Assembly: GCA_963677915.2 (NCBI GenBank)
Contig: CAXXGE010000026.1
Location: forward strand, 1 to 26,594
Direction of reading: 5' to 3'
DNA length: 26,594 nucleotides
From: G963677915 sp963677915
Lineage (GTDB): Bacteria > Bacillota > Clostridia > Lachnospirales > Vallitaleaceae
The position numbers were made by a program, and so were the translations under genes. Positions 16,376 to 23,981 of this stretch are shown here, in pieces (the stretch's first letter is position 1; each line of letters begins with the position of its first letter). The notes beneath the pieces are model-generated. The model saw only the letters and a list, made by a program, of their open reading frames with translations, was not told the origin of the DNA and did no database searches.

Positions 16376-17092
16376 ATGGAGCTTGGGACTGGCATGAAAG
16401 AAAAAATATATACAATTCCGGTGACGGATGCATTCAAGGAAGCTGAGGGCTGTCCTTTCTGCCATATCCACGACAAGTTGGAGAAGGAAGCACTTGACTA
16501 TGTCATGGGGACTTCCTATATGGAGGTGGATACCCGGGAGAAGACAAACGAGCAGGGATTTTGTGGCGACCACCTGAAGATGATGTTCGAAATGGGCAAC
16601 AAGCTTGGGATGGCGCTTATGCTGCAGACACATATAGCAAAAATCGTCAAGGACCTTGAAAAATGCCATAAGACATCTCCAGGGGCGAAAAAAGGGCTAT
16701 TCGCCAAGAAGGATTCAACGACCAATTTCTCGGACGAGATAAAAAGGGTCGAAGGCAGCTGTTTTGTCTGCAACCGCATTGACAGCGTATTGGACCGCTA
16801 TATAGCCACATTTTTCCATCTTATAAAGAAGGAGCCGGAGTTCAGGGCCTTGTATGAGAAAAAGAACCTCTTCTGCCTTCCGCATCTTGGTATGCTGTAT
16901 GACAAGGCAGACCAGGAAATGAGGGACAAGCTTGTTGCCGACAACATGGCGGCACTGAAGGTGCTGGAAGAGGATATTGAATGGTTTGCCAAGAAGTTCG
17001 ACTACCGGTTCAATGACGCCCCTTGGAAAAATTCCAAGGACGCCATACAGAGAACGGTCAAGGCGCTCAAGGGTGTCGATTTGGAAAGTTAG
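16376..17092 (+). CDS. DUF6062 family protein, Cys-rich, soluble
   Basis: 238 residues, no signal peptide or membrane helix. It carries CPFCHIHD near residue 24, CGDH near 62, CFVCNRID near 126 and CLPHLGMLYD near 164, so pairs of Cys (with His) are spaced as in two related halves that may bind metal. The pattern fits DUF6062, an uncharacterised family of Bacillota. The start at 16376 follows GAGGAGG by six bases; an ATG at 16361 overlaps that site and is rejected. The aldo/keto reductase gene starts 13 bases after its stop, so the two probably form one operon. No function can be given. Confidence 0.75.
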   Translation: MELGTGMKEKIYTIPVTDAFKEAEGCPFCHIHDKLEKEALDYVMGTSYMEVDTREKTNEQGFCGDHLKMMFEMGNKLGMALMLQTHIAKIVKDLEKCHKTSPGAKKGLFAKKDSTTNFSDEIKRVEGSCFVCNRIDSVLDRYIATFFHLIKKEPEFRALYEKKNLFCLPHLGMLYDKADQEMRDKLVADNMAALKVLEEDIEWFAKKFDYRFNDAPWKNSKDAIQRTVKALKGVDLES

Positions 17093-17105
17093 AAAGGAGA
17101 AGCAC

Positions 17106-18038
17106 ATGCAATATGCGAAACTGAAAAAAGCAGATATTACAGTATCCAGAATAGGTTTTGGGACCAATGCGGTTGGCGGGCACAATCTTTACGAGAATAT
17201 CGATGACGCTGACGGTGTCAGAATGATCGAAACGGCCTATGACCTGGGTATCAACTATTTCGATACGGCGGATGCATACGGTATCGGCAGGTCTGAGGAG
17301 ATTCTTGGGGATGTGCTTAAGGGGAAACGCGACAAGACAGTCATTGCAACGAAGGGTGGCATCGAATTCCTGAAAGGCGGCGGCAGCAGGATGAACAACC
17401 AGCCGGCCTACCTGAGAAAGGCTTTGGAAGAAAGTCTGTTCAGATTAAAGGGGGATTATGTGGACATCTACTACATCCATTGGCCGGATAATGTAACGCC
17501 GATTGCGGATGCTATGGAAGAGATGGTGAAACTTAGAGATGAAGGCAAGATCAGAGCCATCGGTGTTTCCAACTTCTCCCTGGACCAGCTGAAGGAGGCC
17601 AATGCCTACGGTGATGTGGTGATTGCCCAACTTCCGTATAACATGCTGGATAGAGCGACGGGAGACGATATTCTGCCATACTGCGTCGATAACGGGATAT
17701 CCTTTGCGCCATACGGTCCGCTCGCTTACGGCATCCTCGGCGGCAAATACACCAAGTCCTTCAGGCTGGACAAGAGTGACTGGAGAAACGACAGTCCGCT
17801 GTTTGATGCAGCCAATTTTGAGGCCAATATAGACAGGGCGGACAAGTTGAAGATGATAGCTGAAGAGAAGGGCACCTCTCTGCCGAACCTGGCACTGGCA
17901 TGGCTGCTTCACCAGGACGGTATTGATGCGGTTATCCCGGGCGGCAAGCGGAAGGATCAGGCAGCTTCTAACGCAGCAGCGTCCGATGTTGTATTGAGCA
18001 AAGAAGAGATGGCAGCTATCCGGGAGATACTAGTATAG
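17106..18038 (+). CDS. Aldo/keto reductase
   Basis: A 310-residue NAD(P)H-dependent oxidoreductase with a TIM-barrel fold. The catalytic tetrad is visible: Asp53 and Tyr58 in YFDTADAYG, Lys83 in ATKGG, and His125 in YYIHWPD. IGVSNFSLDQL and the C-terminal GGKRKDQAASNAAA fit the general-stress YhdN/IolS-like subgroup and cofactor binding. The ATG at 17106 follows AAAGGAG. The substrate cannot be told. IolS-type reductases occur in some inositol operons, but this gene is separated from the iol cluster by L25 and is followed by a terminator, so I do not assign it to that pathway. Confidence 0.88.
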   Translation: MQYAKLKKADITVSRIGFGTNAVGGHNLYENIDDADGVRMIETAYDLGINYFDTADAYGIGRSEEILGDVLKGKRDKTVIATKGGIEFLKGGGSRMNNQPAYLRKALEESLFRLKGDYVDIYYIHWPDNVTPIADAMEEMVKLRDEGKIRAIGVSNFSLDQLKEANAYGDVVIAQLPYNMLDRATGDDILPYCVDNGISFAPYGPLAYGILGGKYTKSFRLDKSDWRNDSPLFDAANFEANIDRADKLKMIAEEKGTSLPNLALAWLLHQDGIDAVIPGGKRKDQAASNAAASDVVLSKEEMAAIREILV

Positions 18039-18049
18039 ATTTCATAAGC

Positions 18050-18080
18050 AAGGACCAAGTCAAATGACTTGGTCCTTTTT
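18050..18080. terminator. Bidirectional terminator between aldo/keto reductase and L25
   Basis: AAGGACCAAGTCA (18050-18062) pairs with TGACTTGGTCCTT (18065-18077), followed by a T-run on the plus strand. It lies between two convergent genes and could serve both, although the minus-strand T-run is weak. Confidence 0.85.
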
Positions 18081-18097
18081 AGCAATCAGACTTCTTC

Positions 18098-18718
18098 TTA
18101 TTTTTCAGTTTCTTCGCCAATTACCGGCACTTCAGCGCTTTCTTCTACTTCTTCGCCTTCCTCAGGCTCGACTTCAACCTTCGCATGGGAAATGACAGCG
18201 ATGACGGTGTCAAGCGGCAGGTTGACATCAACATTGGGATTTTTAGCGATGTCAAGGTCTTCAAGTTTGATCTCATCGCCGATGCCCAAACCTGCAAGAT
18301 CGATATCTATTGACTCTACAAAATCTTTTGGCTTCGCAGTATATGGAAGCTCATGGTGCATTTCCTGGAATACTGCATCGGCAGGCAGGTCCTCCCTGTT
18401 GATGAAATGAATGACAGCACTTGTGTTGACCTTCTCATCTGCAGTAATCACCTGGAAATCTACATGCTGAACCTTGTAGTTAACTGGGTCGCGAGCGATG
18501 TCTTTAAGAACAGTAGAATAAGTGTCAGTGTCCAGTTTGATATCAACTCGGGCTCCAATATTATGCTGGCGCAAGAAATGCATGATATCGGATTCTGTCA
18601 ATTGAACACTGATGGATGCATCCAGGCTTTTGCCGTAAAGCACTGCCGGGATGATACCGGAGCTTCTCAATTGGTTGTTGGTTACTGCTTCTCTTTTTTG
18701 ACTCTGTATAACTGCCAT
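18098..18718 (-). CDS. rplY: 50S ribosomal protein L25, Ctc/TL5 family
   Basis: A 206-residue protein of the long L25 class that binds 5S rRNA. The N-terminal domain (SQKREAVTNNQLRSSGIIPAVLYG) is the 5S-binding beta barrel, the middle has VQHVDFQVI, and the second domain has LPADAVFQEMHHELPYTAKP and GIGDEIKLEDL. The tail is strongly acidic (many Glu), common in the family. I start at the ATG preceded by GGAGGT, 8 bases upstream; an ATG five codons earlier overlaps that site. Called ctc in Bacillus, where it is a stress protein. It has its own promoter. Confidence 0.93.
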   Translation of the reverse strand: MAVIQSQKREAVTNNQLRSSGIIPAVLYGKSLDASISVQLTESDIMHFLRQHNIGARVDIKLDTDTYSTVLKDIARDPVNYKVQHVDFQVITADEKVNTSAVIHFINREDLPADAVFQEMHHELPYTAKPKDFVESIDIDLAGLGIGDEIKLEDLDIAKNPNVDVNLPLDTVIAVISHAKVEVEPEEGEEVEESAEVPVIGEETEK

Positions 18719-18766
18719 AAGCATTACCTCCATTTAATGTCTATTAGTATTATTTATTCTACAGAT

Positions 18767-18794
18767 AGTGTAACATATTAGCCTCAAAAGTCAA
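18767..18794 (-). promoter_or_regulatory. Sigma-A promoter for L25
   Basis: On the minus strand TTGACT (18794-18789) and TACACT (18772-18767) are 16 bases apart, about 48 bases before the start codon. A perfect palindrome TAAACGTTTA at 18822-18831 lies upstream of the -35 box and may be a regulator site; it resembles the core of a catabolite-responsive element but does not match the full consensus. Confidence 0.6.
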
Positions 18795-18849
18795 ACATGA
18801 CAAATCTTTGAATAAATAGAGTAAACGTTTAATTGGCATTATGTACAAA

Positions 18850-19629
18850 TCAATATATAAGTTTGATGTTGTGCACGTTGCAGTATTCGGAATACTTTGA
18901 CCTTGGCGCCTTGTTCGTGATGATGCCGGTGATTTGATTAAGGTTTGCATAGGTCATGAGCGATACGACGCCCCACTTGGAGCTGTCGATAAGAGCGTAG
19001 ATTTTCTTGCTTTTCGCAATAGCGGATTTTTTGATTGCTGTTTCCAAAGGCGAGGTATTCGTCAAACCGGCATCGAGCGATGCGCCGGTTGCCGCCATAA
19101 ATGCTTTGGATATGTTGAGGGACAGAACTGTGTTCACTGCAAGGTCTCCGACAAAGGAGTTGGTCCCCCTGGCCAGCTGGCCGCCTACACCGATGATGTT
19201 GATGTTGGGATATTCCTGAAGTACATTAATCAGGTTGAGGTTGCCTGTTACAACCGTGATGTTCTTGTTTTTTATAAACTCTGCCATTAGAAGCGTTGTT
19301 GTTCCTGAATCGATATAGATGGTCTCTCCGTCAGAAACAAGTTCCGCAGCCAGCTTTCCTATATGAAGCTTCTCCTCGTTATGGGTGATCTCCCGCTGCA
19401 TGAATGGTACAAGCTCTTTCGCGTCCTTCTTGTTGCTGGCTACGCCGCCGTACACTTTCCTGATGCTTCCGGATTTCTCCAACGTGCTCAAATCTCTGCG
19501 AAGTGTTGCTTTGGAGATGTTGAAAACCTCACAAAGGTGATCAAGAGAACAGAGTTCGTTTTCGTTAATGTAGTTTTCGATTTGCTTGATTCTTTCTTCC
19601 TTCATGACGGTTACAACTTTTTCTTCCAT
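18850..19629 (-). CDS. iolR: DeoR-family transcriptional regulator, probable iol repressor
   Basis: 259 residues. The N-terminal winged helix is the DeoR type: RIKQIENYINENELCSLDHL, then FNISKATLRRDLSTLEKSG and IRKVYGG. The C-terminal part is a sugar-phosphate-sensing domain (IGKLAAELVSDGETIYIDSGTTT and VVTGNLNLINVL). In Bacillus, IolR of this family represses the inositol genes and is released by the product of IolC, a phosphorylated inositol intermediate. Here it diverges from iolC, which supports the same role. I chose the ATG at 19629, behind AAGG, because an upstream extension to 19776 reads into the promoter region and is not DeoR-like; the ATG at 19605 is an alternative. Confidence 0.85.
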   Translation of the reverse strand: MEEKVVTVMKEERIKQIENYINENELCSLDHLCEVFNISKATLRRDLSTLEKSGSIRKVYGGVASNKKDAKELVPFMQREITHNEEKLHIGKLAAELVSDGETIYIDSGTTTLLMAEFIKNKNITVVTGNLNLINVLQEYPNINIIGVGGQLARGTNSFVGDLAVNTVLSLNISKAFMAATGASLDAGLTNTSPLETAIKKSAIAKSKKIYALIDSSKWGVVSLMTYANLNQITGIITNKAPRSKYSEYCNVHNIKLIY

Positions 19630-19714
19630 AATATATACCAACCTTATCTGTAAATTTAAGCGAAATCTGCCAATATCATATTCAAAACATAGACAAAAAA
19701 TAACCTTTAATAAT

Positions 19715-19742
19715 ATTATATATTTTTTCTTGTAAATTGCAA
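19715..19742 (-). promoter_or_regulatory. Promoter for the DeoR-family regulator gene
   Basis: On the minus strand TTGCAA (19742-19737) and TATAAT (19720-19715) are 16 bases apart. It overlaps the iolC promoter face to face: the iolC -35 box lies within its spacer. One bound repressor could block both. Confidence 0.6.
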
Positions 19743-19758
19743 GGGTATGTGATACTAT
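19730..19758 (+). promoter_or_regulatory. Promoter for the iol operon
   Basis: TTGTAA (19730-19735) and TACTAT (19753-19758) are 17 bases apart, with a TG one base before the -10 box. The predicted message would have an untranslated leader of about 110 bases before iolC, long enough to hold an operator. Confidence 0.65.
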
Positions 19759-19784
19759 ATTTTCATAGATGAACAAAATATTGT

Positions 19785-19804
19785 CATGTAATTATCACTA
19801 CATG
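19785..19804. promoter_or_regulatory. Palindrome, candidate operator of the iol regulator
   Basis: CATGTA and TACATG form perfect 6-base arms around 8 bases, 27 bases downstream of the iolC -10 box. A repressor bound here would act as a roadblock. Its assignment to the DeoR regulator is inference. Confidence 0.4.
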
Positions 19805-19877
19805 CACTGAAAGTATTCTGAACCTGCGAGATCTGTTGAGAAAATCGTAATAAAATGTAAAAAGGAGAGCGAGGTCA

Positions 19878-20894
19878 ATGAACAACTTGACATTCCCTGA
19901 TAACAGAGACCTGGATTTCATCGCGATCGGACGGTTGGCTATCGATCTGAATTCAAATCAGACGGGTCATATGGAAGATACGGTGTCATTCACAAAGTAT
20001 CTAGGCGGTTCACCTGGCAACATTACTGTCGCTTTGGCGAGGCTCGGCGTTAATGCCGGTTTCATCGGCAGAGTGGCGGACGATCAGTTTGGCCGTTTCA
20101 TCACCCAGTTCCTAAAAAACAACAACATCAATATGGAAGGCATTGTTGTGGATCGGTCGGGAGCCAAGACAGGACTCACATTTACGGAAATCATTTCGCC
20201 GAAAGAGTGCAGCATCTTGATGTACCGTGATCATGTGGTTGACCTCAAGCTGACAATCGACGACATCCATGAAGACTATATCAAAAGGACGAAGGCGCTC
20301 ATCGTGTCGGGTACGGCATTAGCCACAAGCCCATCGAGGGAAGCGGTATTCGCAGCCATCGAACTTGCGGTAAAGCACAATGTGGTCATTTTCTTTGACA
20401 TCGACTACCGGCCGTACACATGGCATTCTAAGACCGAGACGGCTATCTACTATAGTCTGGCAGCGGAAAAATGTGATGTGATCATAGGTACAAGGGAAGA
20501 GTTCGATATGCTGGAAATGTTCTCCAATGCCGGCAACAAGGACGACAACGTGACAGCTCAGAAATGGTTTGACTATTGTGCGAAGATTGTTGTCATCAAG
20601 CATGGTAAAGAAGGTTCATTCGCCTACACAAAAGAAGGCGAGAAGATTAAGGGGTCTGTATTCCCGGTTGTGCCGGTCAAGACGTTCGGTGCCGGTGACT
20701 CGTATGCCGGTGGTTTCCTGTTCGGATTGCTTGACGGCAGAAGTGTAGATGAAGCAATGGAAGTCGGAGCAGCAGCTGCCTCCATCGTCGTATCGAGCCA
20801 CAGCTGTTCGGAAGCGATGCCTACACTGGATAAGATTGAGAAATTCATTAATATATATGACGGCGAAAAAGTATACGACGTTGACAACCTATAA
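19878..20894 (+). CDS. iolC: IolC, 5-dehydro-2-deoxygluconokinase
   Basis: Phosphorylates 5-dehydro-2-deoxy-D-gluconate (DKG) at C6 with ATP; the product is the aldolase substrate and, in Bacillus, the inducer. The 338-residue protein is a PfkB-family sugar kinase: IAIGRLAIDLN at the N-terminus, GGSPGNITVALARLG for substrate binding, and FGAGDSYAGGFLFG near the C-terminus with the catalytic Asp and the anion hole. The LNSNQTGHMEDTVSFTKYLGG segment is the usual IolC variant of the PfkB start. The ATG follows AAGGAGAG. First gene of the iol operon, with 24 bases before the next. Confidence 0.92.
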   Translation: MNNLTFPDNRDLDFIAIGRLAIDLNSNQTGHMEDTVSFTKYLGGSPGNITVALARLGVNAGFIGRVADDQFGRFITQFLKNNNINMEGIVVDRSGAKTGLTFTEIISPKECSILMYRDHVVDLKLTIDDIHEDYIKRTKALIVSGTALATSPSREAVFAAIELAVKHNVVIFFDIDYRPYTWHSKTETAIYYSLAAEKCDVIIGTREEFDMLEMFSNAGNKDDNVTAQKWFDYCAKIVVIKHGKEGSFAYTKEGEKIKGSVFPVVPVKTFGAGDSYAGGFLFGLLDGRSVDEAMEVGAAAASIVVSSHSCSEAMPTLDKIEKFINIYDGEKVYDVDNL

Positions 20895-20918
20895 TTCAAA
20901 TGAGAAGGAGACGAAAAA

Positions 20919-22298
20919 ATGTCTGAAGCAAGTGTTTATGTACAAGGATTAATTGAAAGAGCAAGAGCGGCGCAAGCGCAAATCGAAAACCTGACTCAAG
21001 AGCAAGTTGACAAAGCGGTGGCATCCATCGCCTGGGCCATGGTTCAAGAGGATGTGGTTGAAGAAATCGCAACAATGGCTGTTGACGAATCCCAACTTGG
21101 CAACTACGAAGGAAAAAAGGCAAAACTCAACAGCAAGATCCGCGGCGCTTTGAGAGATATGAAAGGTGCTAAAACTGTTGGTGTTATTGAAAGAGACGAA
21201 GCAAAAGGACTTATCAAAATTGCTAAGCCTGTAGGTGTCATCGGTGCACTTGTACCTACTACCAATCCAGAAGCTACACCGGTTATCAAAGCGATGGATG
21301 CAATCAAAGGAAGAAACGCAATTGTTTTCGCACCACACCCAAGAACGAAAGGCACAAACCTTCGCATCGTACAAATCATGCAAGCTGAATTAGAGAAGCT
21401 CGGACTTCCTAAAGACCTTCTGATTTCCATAGAAGACCCTACAGTCGAAATATCTAACGAGCTCATGAAGCAGTGTGACCTTGTTGTAGCAACAGGCGGT
21501 GCAGGCATGGTTAAAGCGGCTTACTCTTCAGGCACACCTGCCTATGGCGTTGGTGCCGGAAATGCGGTTGTCATCGTGGACGAAACAGCTGACCTTGAAG
21601 CGGCTGCGAACAAAATCAAGCGTTCTAAGACTTTCGACTTTGCGACAAGCTGCTCTGCAGAGAACAGCCTTGTAATAGTAGAAAGTGTTTATGATAAAAT
21701 GCTGGAACTTCTTCAGGCAGAAGGCGGATATCTTGCTTCCGAAGATGAGAAAGCGAAGCTACAGTCAACAATGTGGCATGACGGACATCTCAGCAGAGAT
21801 ATCGTCGCTCAACCAGCATCAAAAATCGCTGAACTCGCTGGCATCACTATTGGTGGTGACAAGGAATTCATCATGGTTGAAAACGAAGGCGTTGGCCCTG
21901 ACTACCCATTCTCAGGCGAAAAGATGTCTGTCGTAGTCACAATCTTCAAAGTAAAAGACTTCGCTGCTGCAGTAAACAAAGTCAATGATATCACTGGCTA
22001 CCAAGGCATGGGCCACTCCTGCGGTATCCATACAGCAGACGAGAGCAGAATCGTGGAGCTTGGTAACAGAGCGAAAGTCAGCCGTGTTATGGTCAACCAA
22101 CCACAATGTCTTGCTAACAGCGGAAACTGGTTCAACGGCATGCCTTTCACACTGACACTTGGCTGCGGCACTTGGGGCGGCAACATCGCATCCGAGAACA
22201 TCACATACAAGCATTTCATCAATGTCACTTGGGTTTCCAGCCCAATTCCGGAAGTCAAACCTTCGGATGAAGAACTGTTCAGCGACCTGAACCTGTAA
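20919..22298 (+). CDS. CoA-acylating aldehyde dehydrogenase (SucD/SauS/AdhE-N type), probable malonate-semialdehyde dehydrogenase
   Basis: 459 residues, the length of stand-alone acylating aldehyde dehydrogenases such as succinate-semialdehyde (SucD) and sulfoacetaldehyde (SauS) dehydrogenases. These convert an aldehyde plus CoA and NAD(P)+ to the acyl-CoA. Features: IAKPVGVIGALVPTTNPEAT (residues 101-120), VVATGGAGMVKAAYSSGTP in the nucleotide region (189-207), and the catalytic Cys245 in DFATSCSAENS. The C-terminal KHFINVTWVSSPI resembles SauS. It lacks the GQRCMA active-site motif of IolA/MmsA. Its place in the iol operon, between kinase and aldolase, suggests the substrate is malonate semialdehyde, which IolA normally oxidises with loss of CO2. 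This enzyme class does not decarboxylate, so the product should be malonyl-CoA. The family is firm; the substrate is inferred from position. Confidence 0.85.
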   Translation: MSEASVYVQGLIERARAAQAQIENLTQEQVDKAVASIAWAMVQEDVVEEIATMAVDESQLGNYEGKKAKLNSKIRGALRDMKGAKTVGVIERDEAKGLIKIAKPVGVIGALVPTTNPEATPVIKAMDAIKGRNAIVFAPHPRTKGTNLRIVQIMQAELEKLGLPKDLLISIEDPTVEISNELMKQCDLVVATGGAGMVKAAYSSGTPAYGVGAGNAVVIVDETADLEAAANKIKRSKTFDFATSCSAENSLVIVESVYDKMLELLQAEGGYLASEDEKAKLQSTMWHDGHLSRDIVAQPASKIAELAGITIGGDKEFIMVENEGVGPDYPFSGEKMSVVVTIFKVKDFAAAVNKVNDITGYQGMGHSCGIHTADESRIVELGNRAKVSRVMVNQPQCLANSGNWFNGMPFTLTLGCGTWGGNIASENITYKHFINVTWVSSPIPEVKPSDEELFSDLNL

Positions 22299-22311
22299 TT
22301 AGGAGAGGCAT

Positions 22312-23142
22312 ATGCTTGTCAACATGACAGAAATGGTCCAAGGAGCCGCCAGCAGCAGCAAGGCGGTTCCTGGATTCAATGTATTTGGCTATGAAGACGC
22401 CAAAGCGATCATAGAAGTTGCAGAAAAGCTGAAAGCGCCAGTCATTCTAATGAGCAATAAGGATGCTGTCGCCCATATGCCGTTGAAATACTACGGCGCT
22501 CTTTTCAAGGCTATGGCGGAAGATGCCAAGGTGCCGGTCTGCATTCACCTTGACCACGGCAAGGATTTTGAGCTGTGTGCACAGGCGATACAGGCGGGCT
22601 ATAGTTCTGTCATGTATGACGGATCGCAGCTGCCGCTGGCTGACAACATTGAGAATACAAAAGAAATCGTAAGAATGGCCCATGCATGTGATGTCAGCGT
22701 GGAAGCGGAAATCGGTTCTGTCGGTTACAGCGACCCGAACATCAAGGCAAAGGCCATCTTTACGGATCCTGCTGAAGCGAAGCAGTTTGCCGAGGACACC
22801 GGTGTGGATGCACTGGCAGTTGCCATCGGAACCCTTCACAGGATGGAAGAGCGCGGGGCGAAAGTCCAGTACGACAGACTTTCCGAAATCCAGTCAGTGA
22901 CGGATGTGCCACTGGTCATACACGGTTCGACCGGGCTGCTGGACGAGGATCTGGAAAAACTGGCAAAAAGCCGGGTTGGGAAAGTCAACATCGGTACAGC
23001 ACTTAGGATGGCGTTTGGGAATTCAATGAGAAAGCAAATGGAAGAAGATGCAAAAGTATTCGACAGGCTTGAACTTTTCGCTCCAGCGATGGAAAGTATA
23101 AAAAAGATTATCGAAGAGAAATATAGACTGTTGGGTTATTGA
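22312..23142 (+). CDS. iolJ: IolJ, class II aldolase (6-phospho-5-dehydro-2-deoxygluconate aldolase)
   Basis: Cleaves DKG-phosphate to dihydroxyacetone phosphate and malonate semialdehyde. The 276-residue protein is a zinc-dependent class II fructose-bisphosphate-aldolase relative: PGFNVFGYEDAKAI at the N-terminus, HLDHG (79-83) with catalytic Asp81 and zinc-ligand His82, YDGSQLPLADNI, EAEIGSVGYSD (131-141), TLHRM in the place of the usual zinc His segment, and VIHGSTGL. The sequence alone cannot separate IolJ from FbaA; its place between iolC and iolB decides for IolJ. ATG after AGGAGAG, 13 bases after the dehydrogenase. Confidence 0.88.
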   Translation: MLVNMTEMVQGAASSSKAVPGFNVFGYEDAKAIIEVAEKLKAPVILMSNKDAVAHMPLKYYGALFKAMAEDAKVPVCIHLDHGKDFELCAQAIQAGYSSVMYDGSQLPLADNIENTKEIVRMAHACDVSVEAEIGSVGYSDPNIKAKAIFTDPAEAKQFAEDTGVDALAVAIGTLHRMEERGAKVQYDRLSEIQSVTDVPLVIHGSTGLLDEDLEKLAKSRVGKVNIGTALRMAFGNSMRKQMEEDAKVFDRLELFAPAMESIKKIIEEKYRLLGY

Positions 23143-23168
23143 TTCAGGATTTGAAATAGGAGAAGAAT

Positions 23169-23963
23169 ATGATAGAAAAATGCAATGGGTTCGTAAACGG
23201 CTACAACAGCCTTTCGGAGATTGATGGAAAGAATGCCAACATGTTCATGGATTTCGGTATTATCAAACTCGGCAAAGGAGAAAATTTTTCCAGTACTGAG
23301 AATGAAAAAGAAAGATCCTTCCTGTTAATCGAAGGGGACGTCGTTCTGAAATGGGAAAACGAAGAAAAGGCCATCAAAAGAGGCAGCTGCTTCGATGAAA
23401 ATCCCTGGTGCCTTCATGTACCTGCCGGCGTTACTGTTGACATCACTGCAAACAGCGACAGCGAATTGACATACCAGGCTATGGAGAATAAAAAAACATT
23501 CGCCAGCAAGCTCTACACGCAGGATGAAGTAAAAAGCCAAATTTTTGGTGAAGGTGTGTTGAATGAAACATCGAACAGGACCGTAAGGACCATTATCGAT
23601 GCTGATATCGCGCCTTACTCGAATCTGGTTATCGGCGAAGTTGTCAACCATCCAGGCAGATGGTCTTCCTATCCGCCGCACTATCATGTACAACCAGAGA
23701 TTTATCACTACCGCTTTTTGCCTGAACAAGGCTTTGGATTCAGTGCAGAAGGTGACGATGCCTACATGGTCAAGAATGGTGATACAGCCATGATCGTCGG
23801 CGATGTGTCACATCCTCAGACCTCTGCACCGGGATACGCCATGTACTACGTATGGCTAATTCCTCATATGAAGGACCAGCCGTGGAGTAGGGAGACCACC
23901 TACTTCAATGAAGAGCACAAGTGGCTGCTGGAAAAAGATGTAAAAATTTGGCCTGAAAGATAG
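23169..23963 (+). CDS. iolB: IolB, 5-deoxy-glucuronate isomerase
   Basis: Converts 5-deoxy-D-glucuronate, released by IolD, to DKG for IolC. 264 residues (about 271 in Bacillus) with a double cupin fold. Conserved IolB segments: NHPGRWSSYPPHYHVQPEIYHYRF, with the His and Glu metal ligands, GFGFSAEGDDAYMVKNGD, and SHPQTSAPGYAMYYVWLIPH. The C-terminal EEHKWLLEKDVKIW is typical. The N-terminal cupin is the more variable half, as is usual for the family. The ATG follows AGGAGAA, with 26 bases after iolJ. Confidence 0.93.
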   Translation: MIEKCNGFVNGYNSLSEIDGKNANMFMDFGIIKLGKGENFSSTENEKERSFLLIEGDVVLKWENEEKAIKRGSCFDENPWCLHVPAGVTVDITANSDSELTYQAMENKKTFASKLYTQDEVKSQIFGEGVLNETSNRTVRTIIDADIAPYSNLVIGEVVNHPGRWSSYPPHYHVQPEIYHYRFLPEQGFGFSAEGDDAYMVKNGDTAMIVGDVSHPQTSAPGYAMYYVWLIPHMKDQPWSRETTYFNEEHKWLLEKDVKIWPER

Positions 23964-23981
23964 GAAGGAGAAAACAGTAAG

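Noticed and set aside
17106..18038. Aldo/keto reductase as IolS of the inositol operon
   Set aside because: It is cut off from the iol genes by a terminator and the L25 gene, and the sequence does not show the substrate.
18850..19776. Longer form of the DeoR regulator starting at 19776
   Set aside because: The extra 49 residues run through both promoters and do not resemble a DeoR N-terminus.
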